A stretch of 47,138 nt of DNA. Source: Clostridia bacterium. Its GTDB lineage: Bacteria; Bacillota; Clostridia; Oscillospirales; CAG-272. The stretch lies in the NCBI GenBank assembly GCA_017408585.1, contig JAFQUJ010000013.1, positions 1-47,138 on the forward strand, in the 5' to 3' direction. A model generated the notes under the pieces. It made no database searches. It had not been told where the DNA came from and saw only the letters and a list, made by a program, of their open reading frames with translations. This document shows, one piece after another, positions 1-7,601 of this stretch. Within the stretch, counting starts at the first letter, position 1, and every line of letters starts with the position of its first letter. Position numbers and translations under genes: made by a program.

Positions 1-2
1 AT

Positions 3-599
3 AAACGAAACAAGAGTGCCTTTGTTTGGTTCGGTTCCAGAGCAAATCAAGTTAAGCTCGAAATTGGAAGCACAGTTCGTCCTGATCCTTATAGTAAAAA
101 GGAGATCAAAACTTATATACAAGAATATCTCGAAGAACAAGGCTTAAATGATGATATCGCTTTGTTTGAGCTTTCGACGGTTTCCTTGAATGTACTGAAC
201 ATCGAGCGTACTTTTATCGATAAGATTATGTCTGTAAAACGTCACGCAATTTGCGGTACACTCGGCGGAAAAGTCCGTCACATCTATGATGTGGTTCGTT
301 TATTCTCTCTGCCGGATATTCAATCGTTTTTGAGCGATACCGAGGAATTGAAGCGCCTTGTATCAATCACAAAAGAAACCGATTCCTTCTACCTTGGAAA
401 ACGCAACATTTCCGTAGATTATGATCCTGTGGGGGCATACGATTTCGACACGTGGGCGGATAAATTCGATGATACCGCACGAGATAATTATGAGCATCTT
501 CATGAAGAACTGCTTTACACCGATGAAAAACAAGACTTCGATAAAGCCATCGAGACATTTAGAAAGATAAACGCCATCTTGGTTACTATCGGAGAATAA
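3..599 (+). CDS. AbiEii-type nucleotidyltransferase toxin, 5'-truncated by window edge
   Basis: The frame is open from the window edge, so only the C-terminal part (about 198 residues) is present. Visible pieces fit the AbiEii/AbiGii toxin family (DUF1814, nucleotidyltransferase fold). A 'VKLEIGS' strand is followed by 'LNVLNIERTFIDKIMSVKRHA' in two parts (the conserved R-T-F-I-D-K helix), then 'VRHIYDVVRLF', which corresponds to the family's RHYYDL-type motif. In the family these proteins are the toxin half of AbiE type IV toxin-antitoxin systems, and the AbiEi antitoxin gene normally lies directly upstream, here outside the window. The catalytic G-S/D-x-D motif would also lie outside. A TTG at 162 is an internal codon, not a start. 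The family call is fairly secure; activity cannot be judged. Confidence 0.78.
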   Translation, partial: KRNKSAFVWFGSRANQVKLEIGSTVRPDPYSKKEIKTYIQEYLEEQGLNDDIALFELSTVSLNVLNIERTFIDKIMSVKRHAICGTLGGKVRHIYDVVRLFSLPDIQSFLSDTEELKRLVSITKETDSFYLGKRNISVDYDPVGAYDFDTWADKFDDTARDNYEHLHEELLYTDEKQDFDKAIETFRKINAILVTIGE

Positions 600-630
600 T
601 AGACTTAACTATCAATCCGTTGCGGCGGAT

Positions 631-813
631 TTGGCGGATATGATGTGGCTTGCCACGGGGCATATTGGGGCGGATTTATCTAAAACTTTTTCTAAAAAAT
701 CTTTAGAAATTGTTTTAGAAGCGGAAAATCTTGCACCGTCTACGGTTTCGGATTTTGAGAAAGACAAAACGCCGAAAATCCTTGATTTTGTCCTTGCAAA
801 ATTCAAGACCTAA
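631..813 (+). CDS. Unrecognised small ORF, possible gene remnant
   Basis: A 60-residue frame begins at ATG 631. The same frame is open without a start back to about position 598, next to the stop of the AbiEii gene. The product is lysine/alanine rich and mostly helical by appearance ('SKTFSKKSLEIVLEAENLAP'). I recognise no family. No convincing ribosome binding site precedes 631, and the upstream in-frame extension lacks ATG, so this may be the 3' remnant of a longer gene that was once translated with the toxin. It ends just before the TGATATCA palindrome and a strong terminator. Confidence that it is expressed is low. Confidence 0.25.
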   Translation: MADMMWLATGHIGADLSKTFSKKSLEIVLEAENLAPSTVSDFEKDKTPKILDFVLAKFKT

Positions 814-838
814 TCCCACCCCCTGCACTCTTATTTTT

Positions 839-854
839 TGATATCATGATATCA
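839..854. repeat. TGATATCA tandem palindrome (copy 1)
   Basis: Perfect TGATATCATGATATCA, i.e. two adjacent copies of the 8-bp palindrome TGATATCA, flanked by T on the left and A on the right. It lies between the end of the small ORF and a strong terminator. The same 16-mer occurs at seven other places in the window and once in degenerate form. It is a likely DNA-binding-protein site (see the RHH gene at 21154-21333). Confidence 0.85.
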
Positions 855-870
855 AAATTGATTAAAGGAA

Positions 871-902
871 AAAGAACAAGAGAATTTCTCTTGTTCTTTT
901 TT
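871..902 (+). terminator. Rho-independent terminator after the AbiEii region
   Basis: A perfect 14-bp inverted repeat (871-884 with 886-899, arms AAAGAACAAGAGAA / TTCTCTTGTTCTTT) runs directly into a T tract. It ends the AbiEii transcript; being A-rich on the left it could also act on the opposite strand. Confidence 0.8.
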
Positions 903-914
903 GATTTTGTATTA

Positions 915-1200
915 AATACAAGCCCGAATCATGCCTGCGGTGGCTCACCGGTGCTTCGCAAGTGCAGTGCTACGCAAGTGCGGAATGCAAAATGCGGAGT
1001 GAGGAATGAATTGTGCCTTTGGCACATGAATTGCAACTGCGTTGCATGAATTGAACGCAAGCGTTCATGATTTGCTACTGCGGAGCGTTTTGTTCGCCCA
1101 TAGGGGCTCCCTGTTGGCTGTCGAGCCACCTCGACCGAATTATGCCTGCACAGGCTCACCGCTCGGGAGAATTAATCAATTTAGACTAAATAAACTCGAA
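915..1200. repeat. Composite mini-hairpin repeat, copy A
   Basis: Non-coding stretch between the AbiEii terminator and the uxaC stop codon. From about 1010 it contains a run of short hairpins joined by ATGAATT/ATGATTT linkers: GTGCC-ttt-GGCAC, GCAAC-tgc-GTTGC, GAACGC-aa-GCGTTC and a degenerate GCTAC-tgc-GGAGC. The flanks ('TGCTACGCAAGTGCGGAATG', 'GGGGCTCCCTGTTGGCTGT') recur in other copies. The repeat extends to the uxaC stop codon at 1201. Confidence 0.8.
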
Positions 1201-2607
1201 TCATGGCTGGCGGTCCGCACCGCCGAAGAAGTAATTGATTGAGTTGTTATAGCAGATATCCTCGACAACCTTGCCGACGAGGGCGAGGTTTGAGGTCATT
1301 TCGCCATTTTCGATTAGCGTGCCGAGGTAGTTGCAGAGAATTCGACGGAAATAGTGGTGGCGAGGGTATGACAGAAGCGAGCGCGAGTCGGTGAGCATAC
1401 CAACGAATGCGCCGAGATGGCCTGTTGCGCAAAGGTCCTCGAGGTGCTTTTCCATACCGATTTTGTTATCTAAGAACCACCAAGCCGGTCCGTACTGAAT
1501 TTTTCCTCTTGCATCGGGAGCTTGGAAGCAACCGATAAGGCTCATAAGCTCAGAATTCATCTTTGGATTTAGGTTGAATAGAATGAGCCTTGGAAGAGCG
1601 TCCTCAGAATTTAGCCTATCCATTAGGCGAGATAGGAGCGAGGTGCTGTTTTGGTCGCTTATGCTATCAAAGCCCGTATCAAGACCGAGCGCATTTAGCA
1701 TTTTTGTGTTGTTGTTACGCATAGCGCCAAGGTGTAGCTCGCAAGAAATACCCTTTTTTGCGTAGAGCTTCATTAAAAAGTATGTTAGATAGCCCTTGAA
1801 TATCTTTACTTCGCACTCGCTTGGCTTAGCTCCGTTAAGAACCTTAACAAGAACCTCGTTTGCGTCTTCTCTGTTTGGAATTTCGTAAACTGCCTCAAGG
1901 GCGATATCGCTTGCAACCGTGCCAACACGCTTGAACGCATCAAGACGCATTTCAAGCGCGCGCTCGAGCGCATCGATAGAGTCGATTTTGAGAGTTTGCT
2001 CCTCGAGCTTGCAAATAAAGGTAAGGTAGGCTGAGGCGTCAATGTTCATAATCTTGTCAGCTCTAAAAGCGGGGATAACCTCGAATTTATAGCCACAGCC
2101 CTTGATTTTTTCAAAGGTTGAGAGGTCGTCGAATACCTCGTTGGTTGTGAAAACATGAGTTACATTTGAGCCTTCGATAAGGGAGCTTGGCGTGATTTTG
2201 TTCTTTAAAATGTAGGCGTTGCACTCGTCCCAAATTTTCTCGGCATTTTCGGCGTTGATTTCAAGCTCACAGCCGAAATACTCTCTTAGCTCTACCTGTG
2301 ACCAGTGGTAAAGAGGGTTGCCGAAGGCTGTGCCGAGCACCGAGCAATAGGTAATGAATTTTTCCTTGTCGGTTGCGTCGCCTGTTATAAAGCGCTCGTC
2401 AACGCCATAGTTGCGCATAAGACGCCATTTATAGTGGTCGCCTGCGAGCCAAATCTCGAAAATGTTGTTAAAGGGGGCATTTTCCAAAATCTGCTTTTCG
2501 GGCAAGTGACAGTGATAGTCAAAGATAGGCATTTTTTGCGCATAATCAAAGTAAAGACGCCTAGCTGTGTCGTTTTTTAGTAAAAAATTGTCTGTGATAT
2601 AGCTCAT
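1201..2607 (-). CDS. uxaC: Uronate isomerase (glucuronate/galacturonate isomerase)
   Basis: The enzyme isomerises D-galacturonate to D-tagaturonate and D-glucuronate to D-fructuronate, the first cytoplasmic step of hexuronate breakdown. At 468 residues it has the usual family length. The N-terminus shows the amidohydrolase-fold metal site 'FDYHCHLP' (about residues 29-36) and the family-typical 'IFEIWLAGDHYKWRLMR'. Start ATG 2607 has a good upstream GGAG. It is the last gene of the leftward uidA-like/uxaB/uxaA/uxaC run but is separated from uxaA by a 450-bp repeat block, so co-transcription passes through that block or it has its own promoter inside it. The last residues ('GGADRQP') follow the expected 'NYFFG' end and are encoded by DNA abutting repeat copy A, suggesting the original stop was replaced. 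Confidence 0.93.
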   Translation of the reverse strand: MSYITDNFLLKNDTARRLYFDYAQKMPIFDYHCHLPEKQILENAPFNNIFEIWLAGDHYKWRLMRNYGVDERFITGDATDKEKFITYCSVLGTAFGNPLYHWSQVELREYFGCELEINAENAEKIWDECNAYILKNKITPSSLIEGSNVTHVFTTNEVFDDLSTFEKIKGCGYKFEVIPAFRADKIMNIDASAYLTFICKLEEQTLKIDSIDALERALEMRLDAFKRVGTVASDIALEAVYEIPNREDANEVLVKVLNGAKPSECEVKIFKGYLTYFLMKLYAKKGISCELHLGAMRNNNTKMLNALGLDTGFDSISDQNSTSLLSRLMDRLNSEDALPRLILFNLNPKMNSELMSLIGCFQAPDARGKIQYGPAWWFLDNKIGMEKHLEDLCATGHLGAFVGMLTDSRSLLSYPRHHYFRRILCNYLGTLIENGEMTSNLALVGKVVEDICYNNSINYFFGGADRQP

Positions 2608-2639
2608 AATAATCTCCGTTATGGTTTGTGTAGTTTTTG

Positions 2640-3056
2640 TCGATATGATAATTTAGGCTTACTAGCCTCTCGCTTTGCCCTAGCAAAGCATATCGAGTCC
2701 GCAGGACATATCGTGCCTATGCGACTTCCTTCGGCGTGAATAGTTGCTGTGCAACATGAATTGGCTAACGCCATTAATTGACACTCTGTGTCATGAATTG
2801 CACACCTTGTGTGCATTAATGCTCCGTAGGAGCAAATCATGAACGCTTGCGTTCAATTCATGCAACGCAGTTGCAATTCATGTGTCAAAGGCACAATTCA
2901 CTCGACGCGGGTCGAGAGCCAAATTTCGATTTAATCAGTTCGCCTCCGGGGGCGTCCCCGGTCCGCATTGCGACTCCCTTCGGTCGCTTGCATGGCTACC
3001 ACCAGCCAATCGTTCGTCGCTTCGCTTGAACTCTTGGGGTGTACGCTCATCCGCAC
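2640..3056. repeat. Composite mini-hairpin repeat, copy B (reverse orientation)
   Basis: The 450-bp gap between uxaA and uxaC is filled by this repeat and holds no gene. Read on the minus strand it has the 89-bp block (2966-3054), then hairpins GTGCC/GACAC-type, GCAAC..GTTGC, GAACGC..GCGTTC, GCTCC..GGAGC, GCACAC..GTGTGC, GACAC..GTGTC, GGC..GCC, GTTGC..GCAAC, then two or three TCGATAT-linked hairpins (about 2650-2715). Unit order matches copies D and F. It ends two bases before the uxaA stop codon. Confidence 0.85.
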
Positions 3057-4433
3057 TTAAAGCGTTACTCCGTCCTTAAATATAGCGATTTCGTAGTAGC
3101 TATTAAGCTCGTTTTTAGTTGGTTTGCCCGATGCTGTGTCGATAATTAGCGAAAGAAGCTCGCTTGTTAGCTCATTCATGGGCTTGCCCTCGATAAGAGG
3201 AGAGGCATCAAAATCAATCCAAGCACGCTTTTTGTCGAAAAGTGGCTTATTTGTGGAAATTTTGATGGTTGGAACTGCTCCACCGAGGGGCGTGCCACGG
3301 CCTGTTGTGAATAAAATCATGTGCGCGCCGACTGCCATAAGATTGGTGCAAGCCACGATATCGTTGCCCGGGCCATTTACGAGTGAAAGACCTGCTTTTG
3401 TCATGGTGTCGCCATAATCGAGCACATCAACAACATCCACATGTCCGCCCTTTTGAACGCAACCGAGCGATTTTTCCTCGAGCGTGGTAATTCCGCCTGC
3501 CTTGTTGCCGGGTGAGGGGTTTTCATAGATTACTTGACCGTGACGCTCAAAGTAGTCCTTGAAATTATTGATAAGCGAAACGGTTTTTTCAAAGAGCGCC
3601 TCGGTTTTGCATCTTTGCATTAAAATCTGCTCTGCGCCGAACATTTCGGGGACTTCGCTTAGCGCACAGCTACCGCCATAAGCGCACAAAAGGTCGCAAA
3701 GTGAGCCGACCAAGGGATTGGCGGTAATTCCGCTATAACCATCGCTTCCGCCACACTTTAAGCCGATTTTAAGCTTGGATATGCTGATTTTTTCTCTTTT
3801 GAAGGTGTCGGCATACGCCTTTAAGGTGTCAATTATAGCCACACCCTCGGCAATTTCGTCCTCGCTTTGCTGACAGACAAGGAATTTCACGCGATTTTCG
3901 TTATAATCGCCCAAAACTGCCTTTAAGGCGTCGATATTGTTGTTTTCGCAACCAAGCCCGAGCACTAAAACGCCACCCGCATTTGGATGCTTTATCATTT
4001 GGCAAAGAATTTTTTGAGTGAGCAAGCCATCATCGCCCAGCTGAGAACAGCCATAGGGGTGCTCAAAGTGCATAGCGCCTGTTTTTTCGGCAAGCGCTCT
4101 TGCAATCTTGTTTACGCAACCGACGCTTGGAATTATCCAAATATCGTTGCGAATACCGACATCGCCATTTTCACGAATGTAGCCATCAAAAAACAGCTCA
4201 CCCTCGACACACGGTGGCTCGTAGCCCCTGTAATCGTATGTATAGCTCAGCCTTTCGCCAAGCCTTGTTTTTAGATTGTGGGTGTGAACAAGCTCGCCCC
4301 GTGAAATATCATCAGTCGCCACACCGATTGGGAAGCCGTATTTTATGACTGCTTCTCCCTTTTTTATGTCAAAAAGTGCGTACTTGTGTCCGTTTTCACG
4401 CACCTCGACTGAGTCAAGAGGATTAATTATCAT
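3057..4433 (-). CDS. uxaA: Altronate dehydratase
   Basis: Dehydrates D-altronate to 2-keto-3-deoxygluconate, the third step of the galacturonate branch. The protein (458 residues from the ATG at 4433) has an N-terminal SAF domain (about 1-90, 'INPLDSVEV', 'HTHNLKTRL') and a D-galactarate dehydratase/altronate hydrolase domain with 'NGDVGIRNDIWIIPSVGCVN', 'HPYGCSQLGDD', 'GLGCENN', 'GLKCGGSDGYSGITANP' and 'FTTGRGTPLGG'. The conserved cysteines and histidines of this Fe-dependent family are present. It ends in 'IFKDGVTL', the normal family C-terminus. I chose ATG 4433 because GAGGTTG lies 6 nt upstream; a TTG three codons earlier (4442) is less likely. It overlaps the end of uxaB by 11 nt, indicating translational coupling. 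Confidence 0.95.
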   Translation of the reverse strand: MIINPLDSVEVRENGHKYALFDIKKGEAVIKYGFPIGVATDDISRGELVHTHNLKTRLGERLSYTYDYRGYEPPCVEGELFFDGYIRENGDVGIRNDIWIIPSVGCVNKIARALAEKTGAMHFEHPYGCSQLGDDGLLTQKILCQMIKHPNAGGVLVLGLGCENNNIDALKAVLGDYNENRVKFLVCQQSEDEIAEGVAIIDTLKAYADTFKREKISISKLKIGLKCGGSDGYSGITANPLVGSLCDLLCAYGGSCALSEVPEMFGAEQILMQRCKTEALFEKTVSLINNFKDYFERHGQVIYENPSPGNKAGGITTLEEKSLGCVQKGGHVDVVDVLDYGDTMTKAGLSLVNGPGNDIVACTNLMAVGAHMILFTTGRGTPLGGAVPTIKISTNKPLFDKKRAWIDFDASPLIEGKPMNELTSELLSLIIDTASGKPTKNELNSYYEIAIFKDGVTL

Positions 4434-5694
4434 GCTTTTCAACCTCGCTTTTAAGGGGTGAGAGGTCCTGTCCCCAAAGCTCTATATCGCTTAGAATTTC
4501 GTCAAGCGATGCGCGCTTGATTTTCTTAATTATCGCCTCGTCATCTCTTGCAAGCCCACTCTTGTATAGCTTAATTAGCATAGCGAGCGAGAAAACGAGC
4601 GCCTTAGGGTAAGAGCCTGTCTTTTCCTTGTAGGCAATAATTGACGGGAGCACACGCACCTTAAATTTGCTAATCGAATTTAGCACGATTGCGTCGCACC
4701 TGTGGTAGATATAGGGGTTTGCAAAGCGCTTTAAAACATCGTCGGCGTACTCGCGCGCCTCGTCCTTGTCGCCATCAAGAGATGTGATTATCTCGTCAAG
4801 ACAGCGTGTGAGATGAGCGCGTAGAGTGTCGTTTTTAAGGCATTCGCCAACGCTTTGAATGCCCAAAATCAGCGCATAGGGTATCATTGAGGTGTGCGCA
4901 CCGTTTAAAATGCGAACCTTGATGGTGCGATAGGGGTCAACGCTCTCGACATATTTCACCCCGGAGCTTACCTCGTCAAGAGGTAGGCGCTCGTCGCGCT
5001 CGCCCTCGATTACAAATAGATGGAAATACTCGCTTGCGTTTACGCACCTGTCCTCGTAGCCGAGGTCGAGCTTGTCGCTTGGCTTGCCGGACACGATACG
5101 GTCAACGAGGGTGTTTCTAAATGAGCATTTTTCGATAAAATCTAAAAATCCGTCGCCAAGCCCCCAATCCTGTGCGTGCTGAATTACGATTTGCTTTAAT
5201 TTGGTTGCGTTTTGCTCAATTAGCTCACAGGGGACAATGAGCATGGGTGATAGCGCGCATCTGTATCTGCGATATAATAGAGCGCAAAGCTTTGCGGGGA
5301 AGCTATCGGGGCATTTACTCTCGGGTGAGGGGCACGCCTCATAGACAATTCCCGCCTCGGTGGTGTTGGAAATGATGACCTCTGTGTCGCTGTTTTCGGC
5401 AAGGGAGAGGAATTTCGAGTATTCCTCGCTTGCGCTCACCGATCCCATAATCGAGTCGATTAGGGTAATATCGTTATGCTCGCCATCGCGCGCAAGGTGT
5501 GTGTAGTTGTAATTTTGGTAAGAGAGCGGGTCCTCGCCTCTTGTCTTGGATCTTACAATGACAATGCCTGCGTCCATGACGCCCAGGTCGTTTGCCCTTT
5601 GAACGAGCCAATCAATGAAGCCACGAAGGAAAACTCCGCCACCAAATTGAATTATTTTTATCGGTCTATCCTTTTTTTCGGATGTTATTTTCAT
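4423..5694 (-). CDS. uxaB: Tagaturonate reductase (altronate oxidoreductase)
   Basis: NADH-dependent reduction of D-tagaturonate to D-altronate. The 423 residues show the Rossmann start 'IIQFGGGVFLRGFIDW' (about 14-29), then 'SNTTEAGI', 'CELIEQNA', 'LVDRIVSG' and 'ILNGAHTSMIPYA', which are hallmarks of the UxaB subgroup of mannitol dehydrogenase-like enzymes (the SNTTEAG and CELI forms argue for UxaB rather than the fructuronate reductase UxuB). Start ATG 5694 overlaps the stop of the upstream GH2 gene in an ATGA arrangement and has a GAGGAGC ribosome binding site. No UxuA or UxuB gene is in the window, so this locus carries the galacturonate and not the glucuronate branch. Confidence 0.93.
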   Translation of the reverse strand: MKITSEKKDRPIKIIQFGGGVFLRGFIDWLVQRANDLGVMDAGIVIVRSKTRGEDPLSYQNYNYTHLARDGEHNDITLIDSIMGSVSASEEYSKFLSLAENSDTEVIISNTTEAGIVYEACPSPESKCPDSFPAKLCALLYRRYRCALSPMLIVPCELIEQNATKLKQIVIQHAQDWGLGDGFLDFIEKCSFRNTLVDRIVSGKPSDKLDLGYEDRCVNASEYFHLFVIEGERDERLPLDEVSSGVKYVESVDPYRTIKVRILNGAHTSMIPYALILGIQSVGECLKNDTLRAHLTRCLDEIITSLDGDKDEAREYADDVLKRFANPYIYHRCDAIVLNSISKFKVRVLPSIIAYKEKTGSYPKALVFSLAMLIKLYKSGLARDDEAIIKKIKRASLDEILSDIELWGQDLSPLKSEVEKHDN

Positions 5695-7433
5695 TTTTGC
5701 TCCTCGCTCTTGAATTTGTGATATAGCTCTCTTACTGCAAAGAAGGCGCTCTTGGGATTTCTGTACTCGTCAACTATGCCCTTGTTATTAAAGCATCTAA
5801 CACGGTTGAGATCCATCTCGGCATAGGTTCTTATGTTGGCGAACTGCCAAACATAGAAGCCCTGTATCATAGGATCGTCGTGGAATAGAGTCAAGCAATA
5901 TTTTAGTAGCTGTGCCTGATACTCCTCGCTCCATTTAACAGAGTCAAAGTGTGAATGGAAGCCGGCAAGCGCCGCTGCGCCAAATTCGCTGAATATTACG
6001 GGCTTATCCGCCATGCCTCTTTTCTCTCTGCACGCACGGAACTCGTCAATCATATTCTTCCAGTCGTTAAGGTAGCCACCGTTGCCACCGCCATACCAGC
6101 CCTTGTAGTGATTTATACAAATGATATCGTCAAATTCAAGGCTGGGGTCATCGTTTGGGAACATTGATGCGTGAGTGATAAGACGATTGCCACCGTTTGC
6201 ACGAAGAAGCTCGTGATATTTTCTTGAAATCTCGTAAACACAGGGATACTGATATACCTCGTTGTGCATACCCCAAATTATAATTGATGGGTGATTGTAG
6301 TAGTAATAGCACATTTCCTTGTGCATAGTAAGCCCAAGCTCAACAATATCCTCGTCCTGAAGAGCCTTCTCGCTAAAGCCACCGCCCCAAATCGGGATTT
6401 CGCTCCAGAACAAAATTCCACGCTCGTCAAGCATATCAAGGAAAATCTTTGATTGTGGGTAGTGTGAGCCTCTTATGGTGTTACAGCCCAGCTCCTCGAT
6501 AAGATCAAGGTCACGCCTCATAAGCCCCTGTGGGAACGCAAAGCCCCAATCGGGGTGCTCCTCGTGACGATTTACGCCTCGTAGCTCTATTGTCTTGCCA
6601 TTGAGAAGGAGCTTTCCTTCCTTTACCTCGATTAGACGGAAGCCCACTCTATCAATTAGGTCGTCGCTTGAGGTGCTTACTTGTAGTGTGTAAAGCGTGG
6701 GGCTCTCACAGCTCCAAGGCTTTATGCCCGATAGCGTTTGCGATGGGGTGCGAACGATTTTTCTTTGTCTTGCGTCAAGCTGTATGGTGTCGCAATTTAA
6801 TTTGATATCGCCTAGGCGAATGTCAAGAGTGTCGCTTATACTCTTGCTTGATGCGTTATAAAGCTCTACCTCAAGTGACACCTCGGGTAAGGTAAGGTCG
6901 CTTGGATTTGGGAAGCTGTAAATTAGATGGCTTGAAATAACGCACAGGCCTCTTAGGCTCTCGGCGCTGACGCTACGAGCAATTCCGCCATAGTTAAACC
7001 AGTCAACTCTTGTCTGTGGAATTGACTTCTCGTCCTGCTTGCTATCAACTCTTAGCACGATGGTGTGGTCACCTGCGCTAATGTCGCTTACAATTATATC
7101 AAATGGAGAAAATCCGCCATCATGTGAGCCAACAAGCGCTCCGTCAAGGTAAACCTTTGCCCTTGTCATAACGCTCTCAAAGCTTAGAAGAAGGTCGCGT
7201 AAGTCATCGCCACAAAGGAAGAAATCACGCTTGTACCAGCAAACGCCCATGTAGTTTAGCTTGCCTAGCTCCGTGTTCCAACAGCCCGGAACGGTGATTG
7301 ATTTTGCGTCTTGTGGGAAATCAATATACCATTTCTCGCCCTCTCCTACATTTTGAGGGTCCATTACAAATTTCCACTCTCCGTCAAGGGTGAGTGTTTG
7401 TCTTTTTCTGTGTGTATTAAATGTTCTTTTCAT
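5691..7433 (-). CDS. GH2 beta-glucuronidase-like enzyme (beta-glucuronidase or beta-galacturonidase)
   Basis: A 580-residue GH2 enzyme with the sugar-binding (about 10-165), immunoglobulin-like (about 166-270) and TIM-barrel (about 271-575) domains. The acid/base is Glu392 in 'WGMHNEVYQ' and the nucleophile Glu483 in 'VIFSEFGAA'. The N-x-K motif that recognises the uronate carboxylate is present as 'FNNKG' (Asn549, Lys551), which separates glucuronidases from galactosidases. There is no signal peptide, so it acts in the cytoplasm on imported uronides. It is the first gene of the operon with uxaB and uxaA. Because those handle galacturonate, and an alpha-galacturonidase is divergent, the true substrate may be a beta-galacturonide; known GH2 enzymes of this group can use either. 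Start ATG 7433 has AAGGAAAG upstream. Confidence 0.88.
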   Translation of the reverse strand: MKRTFNTHRKRQTLTLDGEWKFVMDPQNVGEGEKWYIDFPQDAKSITVPGCWNTELGKLNYMGVCWYKRDFFLCGDDLRDLLLSFESVMTRAKVYLDGALVGSHDGGFSPFDIIVSDISAGDHTIVLRVDSKQDEKSIPQTRVDWFNYGGIARSVSAESLRGLCVISSHLIYSFPNPSDLTLPEVSLEVELYNASSKSISDTLDIRLGDIKLNCDTIQLDARQRKIVRTPSQTLSGIKPWSCESPTLYTLQVSTSSDDLIDRVGFRLIEVKEGKLLLNGKTIELRGVNRHEEHPDWGFAFPQGLMRRDLDLIEELGCNTIRGSHYPQSKIFLDMLDERGILFWSEIPIWGGGFSEKALQDEDIVELGLTMHKEMCYYYYNHPSIIIWGMHNEVYQYPCVYEISRKYHELLRANGGNRLITHASMFPNDDPSLEFDDIICINHYKGWYGGGNGGYLNDWKNMIDEFRACREKRGMADKPVIFSEFGAAALAGFHSHFDSVKWSEEYQAQLLKYCLTLFHDDPMIQGFYVWQFANIRTYAEMDLNRVRCFNNKGIVDEYRNPKSAFFAVRELYHKFKSEEQK

Positions 7434-7465
7434 TTTTTGCTTTCCTTAGATAATTATTCACTTTA

Positions 7466-7494
7466 ATTTTACCATAAAGAGCCATATTATTCAA
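7466..7494 (-). promoter_or_regulatory. Sigma-A-like promoter of the GH2/uxaBA operon
   Basis: On the minus strand: -35 TTGAAT (7489-7494), 17-nt spacer, -10 TAAAAT (7466-7471). About 30 nt separate the -10 from the start codon at 7433. It is divergent from the GH4 promoter about 45 bp away, so one regulator could control both. Confidence 0.55.
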
Positions 7495-7537
7495 TATTAT
7501 TTTAGTATTTTTATTAATACAGATTGACAAAAAACAC

Positions 7538-7566
7538 TTGATTTTAGTTTAAAAAAGGCTTATACT
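7538..7566 (+). promoter_or_regulatory. Sigma-A-like promoter of the GH4 gene
   Basis: -35 TTGATT (7538-7543), 17-nt spacer, -10 TATACT (7561-7566). A consensus TTGACA also occurs at 7524-7529 but has no good -10 at the right distance. The gene follows after AAAGGAG at about 7588-7594. Confidence 0.6.
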
Positions 7567-7601
7567 TTAAATATACAATTTATTCTTAAAGGAGAATTTT
7601 T

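Noticed and set aside
846-1242. Frames of 60-76 codons across the composite repeats (also at 2847-3079, 20477-20754, 29844-30260)
   Set aside because: They follow the repeat sequence itself, have no ribosome binding sites and appear on both strands at every copy.
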